DNA of 10,857 bases from JBOGIF01 sp050742415 (GCA_050742415.1 JBOGIF010000224.1:1-10857), one strand, 5' to 3'; positions 1 through 6,428 are shown, counted from the stretch's first letter. Notes: a model not told the origin generated them from the sequence alone. A program made the numbers and translations.

Positions 1-42
1 GCTCAAGGTCGTATAGCAGCCCTGAACGTCCCCAGAAGGAGG

Positions 43-78
43 GGGGGTGGGGTCAGGAGGGGGTGGGGTCAGGAGGGG
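43..78. repeat. 16-bp tandem duplication at the polymerase stop codon
   Basis: Two exact 16-base units (43-58 and 59-74, each a run of five G followed by tggggtcagga) lie head to tail, with four more matching bases after the second. The second unit contains the TGA stop of the minus-strand polymerase gene (complement of 69-71). Because 16 is not a multiple of 3, the TGA in the first unit is out of frame with the gene. It looks like a slippage duplication in a G-rich run just past the coding end. No function is evident. Bases 1-42 to its left hold nothing recognisable. Confidence 0.75.
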
Positions 79-1001
79 ATCGGCGGTGGGGCGGGGAGGG
101 TCTGGCGGAGGGTGAGGACGGGGGCGAAGAGGTCGCCGTTGGTGGCGACTCGCTCGAGGACGGCGTCGGCTTCGAACACGAGGCTGGCGGGATCGGCGCC
201 GCCGGCCACGCCGGCCACCTCGTCCCAGGTCACGGGTGTCGACACCGACGGCCGGGCCATGGCCCGTAGCGAGTAGACACCGATGGTGGTCTTGGCCGAG
301 TCGTTCTGGCTCCAGTCGATGAAGACCTTGGCTTTCCGAAGCTCCTTCTTCATGACCGACACGACCGACCGCGGGTGGCGGGCCTCCAGCAGGCGGGCCA
401 GGGCGTGGGCGAAGCCCTTGGTGGTCTCGTAGGTCACGTCCTCGGTGTTGAGCGGCACGTAGATCTGGAGGCCCTTGGAGCCCGATGTCTTGGGGAACGA
501 CTCGATGCCCCAACCGTCGAACAGCTCTCGCAACCACATGGCAACCTGCGTGCACTCCGGCAGGGCGGCCGGCGCGCCCGGGTCGAGGTCGAACACCAAC
601 GTCGCCGGCCGGTCGATGTCGGCGGCCAGCGACAGCGACGGGTGAAGCTCCAGCGCCGCCAGGTTCGCCACCCACACCACCGCCGCCGTCTCGTCGATCA
701 GGCAGTAGTTCACGTGGTCCTGGTTGCGCGAGCTCCACACCGCGACCGTCGGCACCCAGGGCGGCCGGTGCGACGGGCAGTTCTTCTCGAAGAAGAACTT
801 CTCGTGCACGCCGTTGGGATAGCGCTTTAGCGTCAATGGATGTTGACGAAGGTGCGGCACCAGCACCGGAGAGATGCGCGAGTAGTAGTCGATCACCTGG
901 CCCTTGGTGAACCCCGCCTCGGGGTACAGGACCTTGTCCAGATTGGAGAGGCTGAGCTGGCGGCCCCCCACCTCGACGACCGTCGCCGCGCCAGCGCCCA
1001 A
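69..1001 (-). CDS. ligD: Stand-alone LigD-type NHEJ polymerase/primase domain protein
   Basis: This is a DNA/RNA polymerase of the archaeo-eukaryotic primase superfamily, the kind that fills gaps and adds (ribo)nucleotides at broken ends during Ku-dependent end joining in the cytoplasm. The 310-residue product matches one polymerase module. It shows LSNLDKVLYP near residue 18, FEKNCPSHRPPWV (71-83), the catalytic DLD pair at 138-140, TSGSKGLQIYVPL (172-184) and the third metal-binding Asp in FIDWSQND (D229). No ATP-dependent ligase or phosphoesterase module follows, so this is a split, polymerase-only form. The position usually written as His in the SGSKGLH motif is Gln (Q179). The start is TTG, 7 bases after the Ku stop, with no clear Shine-Dalgarno site; GTG at 969-971 (codon 11) is an alternative. 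The gene is cotranscribed with and probably coupled to Ku. The function call is firm, the exact start is not. Confidence 0.92.
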   Translation of the reverse strand: MGAGAATVVEVGGRQLSLSNLDKVLYPEAGFTKGQVIDYYSRISPVLVPHLRQHPLTLKRYPNGVHEKFFFEKNCPSHRPPWVPTVAVWSSRNQDHVNYCLIDETAAVVWVANLAALELHPSLSLAADIDRPATLVFDLDPGAPAALPECTQVAMWLRELFDGWGIESFPKTSGSKGLQIYVPLNTEDVTYETTKGFAHALARLLEARHPRSVVSVMKKELRKAKVFIDWSQNDSAKTTIGVYSLRAMARPSVSTPVTWDEVAGVAGGADPASLVFEADAVLERVATNGDLFAPVLTLRQTLPAPPPIPS

Positions 1002-1008
1002 GGCGGAG

Positions 1009-1797
1009 TCAGTCCCTGGACTGTTTGACCGCAGCCAGGCTGGCTTCGAGGGCGGCCATGAGATCGACCACCTTCGGTGCCTCGTCGGCCGTCTCGTGGA
1101 CCACGATCTCCTGGCCGGCGGCCTTCTGCTCGATGAGGTCGAGCACCCGCTCGCGGTACTCGTCGCGGTACTTCGACGGCTCGAAGTCGGTGGTGAGGGA
1201 GTCGATGAGCTGGCGGGCCATCTTCTCCTCCCGGGGCGTCACCTCCACCTCGTCGGTATCCGGCAGGTCGAGCTCGTCCGGGGGCACGACCTCGTCGGCG
1301 AAGAGCATGGTCTCTAGCACCAGGGCGTTGCCCTTCGGGCGGACCGCCGCCAGGTACTGCTTGGTGCGCAGCACCACCCGGGCGATGCCCACCTTGTTCG
1401 TCTCGCGCATGGCCTCACGCAGCAGCACGTAGGCCTTGATGCCGCCCTTGTCGGGCACGAGGTAGTAAGGCCGTTCGTAGTAGACGGGATCGATCTGGTC
1501 GAGGTCCACGAAATCCTCGATGTCGATGCTCTTGGTGGCCTTGGGGTCGAGGGAGTCGAGCTCGGAGGGAGTTATGGTCACGTAGGTGTCGGGGCTGAGC
1601 TCGTAGCCCTTGACGATCTCGTCGAAGGGGACCTCGTCACCGGTTGTCGCCGACACCCGCTTCTGGCGCACCCGGGACTTGGATCGGGCGTCGAGCTGGT
1701 GGAACCGCACGTCCTTGGGCGACACGGCGCTGAACAGCTTCACCGGCACGTTCACCAAGCCGAAGCTGATCGCTCCGCTCCAGATGGGCCTGGGCAT
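1009..1797 (-). CDS. ku: Bacterial Ku protein (NHEJ end-binding)
   Basis: Bacterial Ku forms a homodimeric ring that threads onto DNA double-strand breaks and recruits LigD-family enzymes. The 262-residue length is normal for the family. Diagnostic segments are MPRPIWSGAISFGLVNVPV at the start, VRFHQLD (30-36), PYYLVPDKGGIKAYVLLREAM (around 110-130), VGIARVVLRTKQYLAAVRP (136-153) and LETMLFADEV (161-170). The C-terminal part, with EMARQLID-like and YRDEYRERVLDLIEQK segments (about 192-225), is the minimal bridge plus a short acidic/Ala-rich tail; there is no long Lys-rich extension. The ATG start is preceded by no strong Shine-Dalgarno site. It lies 15 bases after the stop of the prepilin-peptidase-like gene and 7 bases before the polymerase gene, so the three are probably one transcript. 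Confidence 0.97.
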   Translation of the reverse strand: MPRPIWSGAISFGLVNVPVKLFSAVSPKDVRFHQLDARSKSRVRQKRVSATTGDEVPFDEIVKGYELSPDTYVTITPSELDSLDPKATKSIDIEDFVDLDQIDPVYYERPYYLVPDKGGIKAYVLLREAMRETNKVGIARVVLRTKQYLAAVRPKGNALVLETMLFADEVVPPDELDLPDTDEVEVTPREEKMARQLIDSLTTDFEPSKYRDEYRERVLDLIEQKAAGQEIVVHETADEAPKVVDLMAALEASLAAVKQSRD

Positions 1798-1812
1798 GCG
1801 ACAAGCCTACGG

Positions 1813-2181
1813 TCAATCCGACCGACGGCCGACAACAACGGCCGCCCCGGCCACCAGGGCCGAGACGGCGACGAGCAGGATCGGCAACACCGGCTTCGCC
1901 CCCACCCTGACGGCGAGGAAAGCGAACAGCCCGCCAGTAACCAGCTCCAAGATGGGATACCGGGGCGAGATGGCCACCCCGCAGTCCCGGCACCGCCCTC
2001 TCAGCACCAGCCACGAGACCACCGGGACGTTGTCGTAGGCCCGAACCGGCGACGCGCATGCCGGGCATCTCGAGCCTGGCCTCACGATCGACATATGACG
2101 GGGGACCCGGTACCCCACGACGGTCAGGAACGAGCCGATGGCTAGCCCCAGGAGCCCGCACCAGACCACGAGGATCGCCAT
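1813..2181 (-). CDS. Truncated prepilin peptidase: N-terminal cysteine domain only
   Basis: The 122-residue product is the N-terminal half of a PilD/type IV prepilin peptidase. After a first membrane segment (about 3-23) comes GSFLTVVGYRVP (16-27), matching the family's GSFLNVVIYRLP. Then come CPAC (39-42) and CRDC (64-67), separated by the canonical 21 residues, and finally PRYPILELVTG. This domain binds zinc and is linked to N-methylation of the processed pilin. One more hydrophobic stretch follows (about 95-115) and the protein stops at GRRSD. The A24 aspartyl-protease half, with its two catalytic Asp and GxGD motif, is absent, and the Ku gene starts 15 bases later. Full PilD proteins are about 250-290 residues. 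The ATG at 2181 was chosen because it starts at the first hydrophobic segment; the upstream 25 codons are unlike the family. It may be a decayed gene, or a stand-alone partner of a separate A24 protease. Confidence 0.85.
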   Translation of the reverse strand: MAILVVWCGLLGLAIGSFLTVVGYRVPRHMSIVRPGSRCPACASPVRAYDNVPVVSWLVLRGRCRDCGVAISPRYPILELVTGGLFAFLAVRVGAKPVLPILLVAVSALVAGAAVVVGRRSD

Positions 2182-2243
2182 CGATGGACGACCGTAGATC
2201 CGGCGGCACCGAATGGATGAATTCATCTGCGAAAATAGCTGGC
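2182..2243. promoter_or_regulatory. Divergent intergenic region with candidate operator palindrome
   Basis: These 62 bases separate the start codons of the minus-strand peptidase-like/Ku/polymerase operon and the plus-strand SpoIID-like gene, so promoters for both probably lie here or just inside the genes. A perfect 12-bp inverted repeat, GATGAATTCATC, sits at 2216-2227. An AT-rich stretch (gaaaatagc, 2231-2239) stands out in the GC-rich surroundings. It gives a weak minus-strand -10 candidate, TATTTT (complement of 2232-2237), whose expected start would fall at the palindrome. The same bases lie 7-12 bases ahead of the plus-strand ATG at 2244, where a -10 for a leaderless transcript would be. 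No convincing -35 was found for either direction. Confidence 0.4.
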
Positions 2244-4013
2244 ATGGGCGGTCCATTGGCAGGAAGGTTCGCGGCCGCGCTCGCGTGCTCTTTCCTGGTG
2301 TTCGCCGCCAGCGCGGCGCCCGTAACAGCAGAGGGCGAGACCGCCGGCAACGGCGTGCTGCTGATCAAGGGCCGCGGTTGGGGCCACGGCGTGGGGATGG
2401 CGCAGGAGGGCGCTTTCTCGATGGCGAAGGACGGAGCCGACGTCGGCCGCATTCTCGCCCACTTCTATCCGGGCACATCTACCGGTTCGCGCGGTGGAGT
2501 GGTCCGGGTGCCGGTGTTCCTGGCGTCGTCCATGACGGCGGTGTTGGCGTTCCCGTCCGGCGGCCAGGTCGACGTCGCCGGCGGTAGCGCGGCCGGCTTC
2601 CCCGTCCGTGTCGGCCCCGGGGGACGGGTGCGGCTGTCGCATGGCTCCGCCACCTACCGGGCCGAGGTCCTGGGGGGAGCCAGCAGCGGCCCCCGTCCCG
2701 CCATGCGGGCGATCGCCGCCGTCCGTCCGGCCCGAGGCGACGGCTCCGAGAATCGCGATGTGTTCGTAGCGCCCGGGACCGAGACGACCACGAGCACCGA
2801 GCCCACCACGACCACCACCGAGCCCACCACGACCACGACCGCCGAGCCGACCACGACCACGACCACGAGCACCAGCACGACCGTTCCGGGCTCAACGGGG
2901 CCCACGTCACCCAACCCGCCCACGTTGGGGCCGTCGAGCGCAGGACCCCCGGTGGGCATCCCGGCGCCCGCACCGGCGCCCGAACCGGCGCCCACGACAC
3001 CCCTGCCCGCCAACCTTCCGGGAGTGGCCTCCGCCCAGCCCTTGACGGCGGTGGCGGCGGCCGGCGGCTCAGTCGAGGTCGAGGGCCGCGGCCGCCAGTA
3101 CCGGGGGTCGATCGAAGCCCGGGCGACGGGCGGCGGGCTGCGCCTGGTCAACCAGGTCGACGTGGAGGACTACCTGAGGGGGATGGGCGAGGTCCGCGAC
3201 GGCTCGTGGCCGGCGGCCGCGCTCGAGACGCAGGCGGTTGCCGCCCGCACCTACGCCTTACGGGCGATGGCGAAGGTGGGCGAGGTCTGCGACGACACCC
3301 GTTGCCAGGTCTACCTCGGGGCCACGGCGGAGTACCCGCAGATGGACCAGGCGGTCGCCCGCACCCGGGGCCAGGTCCTGACCTACGGCGGCGGCTTGGC
3401 GGCCACCGTCTACTCGGCCAACGGCGGCGGCATCACCGCCGACACCCAGGAGGGCTTCGGCACGCCGCCCGCCTCCTACCCGTACCTGCGCGTGGGTCCT
3501 TATGCCAGCCGCAACCCCAGCCCCTGGACGATACGCGCCGACCTGACCGAGGTGGCCCGCCGGATCGGCTACCAGGGCCGGCTCCGTGAGGTGAGGGTGT
3601 CGAAGGCAGGGCCGTCGAACCGCCCTCTCGAGGTCGTGGCCGAGGGCGACGCCGGCGCCCAGACGATGTCAGGCCTGACGTTGGTGGCCCGGCTGGGCCT
3701 GCGCTCCAACCTCTTCAGCCTTGGCGCCGGAACCCCGGGCGACATCGGCAGCGAGATCGGCCCCGATGGAGCCGGCGCCGTCGACGAGCTCCCGCCCGCC
3801 TCGGAGATCGCGGCCATCCAGAGCCTGCCGGACCAGGTCCCGATAGGTTTCTCCCGCATCGTGGCCCAGGCGTCGGGCGCCAACCTCGCCCCCCGGTCGT
3901 CCGGCGGCGGCCACAGCGCCGTCTCGCAGATCCTCCGGTTGTTCATCCTGGTCGGACTGGGCGGCATCGTCCTCGGCCGCCGCAAGATTCTCGGCCTCTT
4001 CCTCGACCGGTAG
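2244..4013 (+). CDS. Secreted SpoIID/LytB-domain protein, rearranged domain order, C-terminal membrane anchor
   Basis: SpoIID is a lytic transglycosylase that cuts stem-peptide-free peptidoglycan; relatives occur as envelope proteins in many non-sporulating bacteria. The 589-residue product has a signal peptide (hydrophobic core about 9-26, likely cut after VTA near residue 29). Next is the GRGWGHGVGMAQEGAFSMA block (43-61) with LAHFYPGT, a beta-rich stretch (to about 170), a Thr/Pro/Ala linker (179-259) and the SpoIID core (about 301-493). The core shows VEDYLRGMGEV, where Glu316 lines up with the family's catalytic Glu, then QAVAARTYAL, YSANGGGITADTQEGFG and LGLRSNLF. A disordered tail leads to one membrane segment (about 563-578) followed by basic residues. 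In classical SpoIID the GHGVGM block follows the core; here it precedes it. The start at 2244 puts the signal peptide at the N-terminus; ATG at 2217 is also possible. The 3' 345 bases overlap the kinase frame. Confidence 0.9.
   Translation: MGGPLAGRFAAALACSFLVFAASAAPVTAEGETAGNGVLLIKGRGWGHGVGMAQEGAFSMAKDGADVGRILAHFYPGTSTGSRGGVVRVPVFLASSMTAVLAFPSGGQVDVAGGSAAGFPVRVGPGGRVRLSHGSATYRAEVLGGASSGPRPAMRAIAAVRPARGDGSENRDVFVAPGTETTTSTEPTTTTTEPTTTTTAEPTTTTTTSTSTTVPGSTGPTSPNPPTLGPSSAGPPVGIPAPAPAPEPAPTTPLPANLPGVASAQPLTAVAAAGGSVEVEGRGRQYRGSIEARATGGGLRLVNQVDVEDYLRGMGEVRDGSWPAAALETQAVAARTYALRAMAKVGEVCDDTRCQVYLGATAEYPQMDQAVARTRGQVLTYGGGLAATVYSANGGGITADTQEGFGTPPASYPYLRVGPYASRNPSPWTIRADLTEVARRIGYQGRLREVRVSKAGPSNRPLEVVAEGDAGAQTMSGLTLVARLGLRSNLFSLGAGTPGDIGSEIGPDGAGAVDELPPASEIAAIQSLPDQVPIGFSRIVAQASGANLAPRSSGGGHSAVSQILRLFILVGLGGIVLGRRKILGLFLDR
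2778..2885 (+). repeat. Imperfect ACCACG repeats encoding a Thr-rich linker
   Basis: Imperfect repeats of accacg/accacc units, punctuated by gagccc or gagccg, encode runs of Thr with Glu-Pro spacers (for example TEPTTTTTEPTTTTTAEP), followed downstream by Pro/Ala-rich sequence to about 3020. The repeats stay in frame inside the SpoIID-like gene and look like an extended, possibly O-glycosylated, wall-spanning linker. Such tracts are prone to length change by slippage. The repeats are contiguous with no spacers, so this is not a CRISPR array. Confidence 0.8.
3669..4013. other. Tail-to-tail antisense overlap of the SpoIID-like and kinase genes
   Basis: The minus-strand kinase frame has no stop codon until 3669-3671, whereas the plus-strand SpoIID-like frame ends at 4013, so 345 bases are open on both strands. 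On the plus strand this encodes the conserved end of the SpoIID core (SGLTLVARLGLRSNLF) and the membrane anchor, so that frame is clearly selected. On the minus strand it encodes a 114-residue low-complexity tail (Ala, Gly, Glu, Asp, Arg) starting exactly where the kinase catalytic domain has finished. The tail may be translated but is probably a by-product of stop-codon scarcity in GC-rich DNA. No terminator hairpin was recognised between the two genes. Confidence 0.7.
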
Positions 4014-5696
4014 AGAGGTAGCCGGGGCCCGGCCTACGCCCGGGAAGCGGAGCACGAAGAAGCGGTCCTCGTAGGTGAGCTCGCCGCCGTGGGCGCGCGC
4101 CAGCTCCTGGGCGATCGGCAGGCCGAGGCCCGTGCCGCCCCGGCCGTCGAGGCTGACGAACCGCTCGAAGGCGCTGGCGGCCAGCCTGGGCGAGAGGCCG
4201 GCGCCATCGTCGCCGACCCGCACCTCCACCGGATCTCCGGCGTCCGACACCGTGAGGGTGATCGTCGACCGGGAATGGCGCAGGGCGTTGTCGACCAGGT
4301 TGGACAGGATCTCCCGCACGGCGCTGGCGTCCAACAGCGGCATTTGAGCCGGCCTCGGGCCGGTGACGACCTTCACGTGGATGGCGGGAGCCAGGGACTG
4401 CGATCGGGCCGCTTCCGCCCAGCAGATGTCCCCCAGGTCGCAGGGCCGAAGGGTCAGCTCCTGGCCGTGCTCTAGCCGGGCCATCGTCAGCAGCGCCTTG
4501 ATCAGCCGGCCGGCCCGTGTGGTCTCGCCCACCATGGCCGCGAGCAACCGGTCGCGGTCGTCGACCCCGGAGCCCCGCAGGAGCGTCTCGGCGCACGCCT
4601 GGATGCCGGCAACCGGAGTCCGCAGCTGGTGGGCGGCGTCGTCGAGGAACTGGCGGGTCCGGGCTTCGGACTCCTTCGCCTCGCGCAGGGCCACCTCCAG
4701 GTGGCCCAGCGTGGCCCGTAGGGCCTCGGCCATGCGCTTGTCGGCCGTCACGTCGCGCACGATCACCGACGCGCCCGTGAACTCGTCGTTCTCGTCGCGC
4801 ACGGGTGAGGTCGTCATGGCGATGTCGATGACCGTCGTGTCCTTGCGGAGGCCGGGCATCTCGTGCTGGGGAACCGCCTCGCCCTTGCGGGCCATCCCGA
4901 GCAGAAAACCGAGCGCCTCGTGGCGGTCGGGCACGACCACCATGGAGATGTCGCGGCCGATCGCCTCCTCGGCCAGGTAGCCGAAGATTCGCTCGGCGGC
5001 GCGGTTCCAGCTGAAGATCCGCCCGTCGAGGTCGGTGCCGATGATGGCGTCGTCGGAGGACTCCACGATGGAGGCCAGGCGGGAGGCGGCCTGCTCGGTG
5101 GACTCGAGCGAGTCGAGCATCTGGTCGTAGGCAACCGCCATCTGGCCCAGCCGGGTCTCGGGCCGGTTGGGTACGAGCCGTTCACCCCGCTTGCCGCCGG
5201 CGGTGCGTCCGGCAGCGGTCACGATCTGGTCGAGAGGTCGCAGGGCGACCTCGGAGATCCAGCGAAGCACCATGCCCCCGAGGACGGTGATCAGGACCGT
5301 GCACGTGATCTCCAGCTCCAGGAGCCGGTTGAGGGCCTTGTCGGTCTCGTCCCGGTTGACGGCCAGCACGACGGTGTTCCCGTCTGCCAGCCGTACCTCA
5401 CGCTGGACAGTGGGCACGCCCGTGTTGAGGTTTGCCGGTTCGTAGGTGGTGCCGTCTGGTCGGCGCACCACGGCCATCACATCGAGCTCGGCCAGGCGGG
5501 CACCGAGCATGTCCGGTGCGATGGTGCTGCTCGCAGCCCGGGCCAGCGTCTCGCCGCTGTCGAGGCTCACCTCCAGCTTGTCGAGCATGGTCGCGCGGAC
5601 GCTGAGGTAGATCAGCACGTCGAGGCCCACCAGCAGTACGAGCACTGCGCTCACGCCTCCGGCGACCACCCGGGCCGCCAGGGAGGGGGTCTTCAT
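3669..5696 (-). CDS. Membrane sensor histidine kinase (HAMP-PAS-HisKA-HATPase)
   Basis: This is an inner-membrane histidine kinase, the likely partner of the regulator just upstream. The 675-residue product has membrane segments at about 10-33 and 128-147 flanking an external sensor of about 95 residues. These are followed by a HAMP linker (about 148-200) and a PAS domain (about 205-318, with DGRIFSWNRAAERIFGY and a PAS-associated end VIVRDVTADKRMAE). The HisKA segment is FLDDAAHQLRTPVAGI, with phospho-acceptor His356. The ATPase domain has N box NLVDNALRHS (466-475), G1 VGDDGAGL (494-501) and G2 GGTGLGLPIAQELARAHGG (520-538). Recognisable sequence ends near residue 555; residues 562-675 are antisense to the SpoIID-like gene and look non-functional. 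ATG at 5696 was chosen because it begins the first membrane segment and lies 5 bases past the regulator stop; extending to 5828 would overlap the regulator. The external domain is not of a type I recognise. Confidence 0.93.
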   Translation of the reverse strand: MKTPSLAARVVAGGVSAVLVLLVGLDVLIYLSVRATMLDKLEVSLDSGETLARAASSTIAPDMLGARLAELDVMAVVRRPDGTTYEPANLNTGVPTVQREVRLADGNTVVLAVNRDETDKALNRLLELEITCTVLITVLGGMVLRWISEVALRPLDQIVTAAGRTAGGKRGERLVPNRPETRLGQMAVAYDQMLDSLESTEQAASRLASIVESSDDAIIGTDLDGRIFSWNRAAERIFGYLAEEAIGRDISMVVVPDRHEALGFLLGMARKGEAVPQHEMPGLRKDTTVIDIAMTTSPVRDENDEFTGASVIVRDVTADKRMAEALRATLGHLEVALREAKESEARTRQFLDDAAHQLRTPVAGIQACAETLLRGSGVDDRDRLLAAMVGETTRAGRLIKALLTMARLEHGQELTLRPCDLGDICWAEAARSQSLAPAIHVKVVTGPRPAQMPLLDASAVREILSNLVDNALRHSRSTITLTVSDAGDPVEVRVGDDGAGLSPRLAASAFERFVSLDGRGGTGLGLPIAQELARAHGGELTYEDRFFVLRFPGVGRAPATSLPVEEEAENLAAAEDDAAQSDQDEQPEDLRDGAVAAAGRPGGEVGARRLGHDAGETYRDLVRQALDGRDLRGGRELVDGAGSIGADLAADVARGSGAKAEEVGAQAQPGHQRQA

Positions 5697-5701
5697 GGGC
5701 C

Positions 5702-6376
5702 CTAACGAAGGATGTAGCCGATGCCGCGCACGGTGTGGACCACCCGCGGGCCCTTGGCTTCGAGCTTTCGGCGCAGCGCGCTCATGTGGACCTCCACGCG
5801 GTTCTGCTCGTAGGTCTCGAAGCCCCACACCTGGGTGAGGAGCTGGTGCTTCGAGAGCACCTGTCGGGGGTGGCGCATCAGCACGCTCAGCAGCTCGTAC
5901 TCGGTGCGGGTCAGCTCGAGCTCCTCGCCGGCCCGTACGACCGAGCGAGACGCCTCCTCCAGCATGATGTCGTCGAACTCGAGCTGGGCGGACGAGACGC
6001 GCCCGGCCCGGCGCAGCAGGGCCTTGGCCCGGGCCAGCAGCTCGGCCATCAGGAACGGCTTGATCACGTAGTCGTCAGCACCAGCATCGAAGCCGTTGAG
6101 GCGGTCGTGGAGGCTGTCGGCGGCGCTGAGGAACATCACGGCCGCATCGCTGTGCATCCGCAGCACCCGGGCCAGGTCATAGCCGTCACGGCCGCTGGGG
6201 AGGCGCACGTCGAGGATGGCGAGGTCGGGTCGGAAGCGCTCCGCCACCTTCTCGATCGACGAGCCGTCGGCCTCGGCCCACACCTCGTAGCCCTCGCCGC
6301 GGAAGGCTACCTCCAAGGCCTGGCGGATCGGGGGGTCGTCTTCAACCAGCAAGACTCGAGCGGGGCTGCGGGTCAT
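5702..6376 (-). CDS. OmpR/PhoB-family response regulator
   Basis: This is a DNA-binding response regulator that would be phosphorylated by the adjacent kinase. The 224-residue product has a receiver domain (about 6-120) with acidic pocket E12-D13-D14, phospho-acceptor Asp56 in LAILDVRLPSG, Ser84 (the Thr/Ser switch) and Lys106 in DDYVIKPF. The winged-helix domain (about 130-222) contains LTRTEYELLSVLMRHP, LLTQVWGF, RVEVHMSALRRKLE and the final VRGIGYILR. All key residues are present. The ATG at 6376 is the conventional start; an in-frame GTG at 6394 adds six residues and lies only 2-3 bases after the start site predicted from the TATGAT -10, so a leaderless GTG start is possible. The kinase follows with a 5-base gap, so the two are translated together. 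The gene is divergent from the pilus operon, which makes that operon a natural candidate target, by inference only. Confidence 0.95.
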   Translation of the reverse strand: MTRSPARVLLVEDDPPIRQALEVAFRGEGYEVWAEADGSSIEKVAERFRPDLAILDVRLPSGRDGYDLARVLRMHSDAAVMFLSAADSLHDRLNGFDAGADDYVIKPFLMAELLARAKALLRRAGRVSSAQLEFDDIMLEEASRSVVRAGEELELTRTEYELLSVLMRHPRQVLSKHQLLTQVWGFETYEQNRVEVHMSALRRKLEAKGPRVVHTVRGIGYILR

Positions 6377-6402
6377 TTCCACATTCTCGCCCACGCGCGG
6401 TG

Positions 6403-6408
6403 ATCATA
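6403..6408 (-). promoter_or_regulatory. Candidate -10 element (TATGAT) for the response regulator/kinase operon
   Basis: The minus strand reads TATGAT here, one mismatch from the sigma-70 consensus TATAAT and conspicuous in GC-rich DNA. Transcription would start near 6396, giving a leader of about 20 bases for the ATG at 6376, or an almost leaderless mRNA for the GTG at 6394. No good -35 was found at 16-18 bases upstream. TTGCAC (complement of 6437-6442) resembles a -35 but is 28 bases away, too far to pair with this box. Confidence 0.4.
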
Positions 6409-6428
6409 GCTACACGGCGTACGAGTCG

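Noticed and set aside
375..1432. Several plus-strand open frames antisense to the polymerase and Ku genes
   Set aside because: All are Arg- or Ser-rich shadows without motifs, opposite strongly conserved NHEJ genes.
2058..2243. Upstream extension of the SpoIID-like gene to 2058
   Set aside because: The added 62 residues would overlap the prepilin-peptidase-like coding sequence on the other strand and bury the signal peptide.
1637..2452. Minus-strand 271-codon open frame across Ku, the intergenic region and the SpoIID gene start
   Set aside because: It runs in another frame through the real Ku and prepilin-peptidase-like genes, crosses the divergent promoter region and has no recognisable domain. 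It reflects stop-codon scarcity in GC-rich DNA.
2778..2885. Threonine-encoding repeats considered as a CRISPR-like or non-coding array
   Set aside because: The repeats have no spacers, keep the reading frame and fall between domains of one protein.
3943..4596. Second minus-strand frame (217 codons) inside the kinase region, considered as evidence of a frameshift
   Set aside because: The kinase frame itself keeps all ATPase-domain boxes to residue 550, so no frameshift is needed. The alternative frame shows no homologous motifs.
4863..5705. Plus-strand 280-codon open frame antisense to the histidine kinase
   Set aside because: Its composition (Gly, His, Val, Gln, Ala) is that of an antisense shadow, and the opposite strand encodes clear PAS, HAMP and membrane segments.
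5697..5828. Extension of the kinase start to 5828
   Set aside because: It would overlap 130 bases of the response-regulator gene in another frame and put an Arg/Gly/Pro-rich segment before the first membrane helix.
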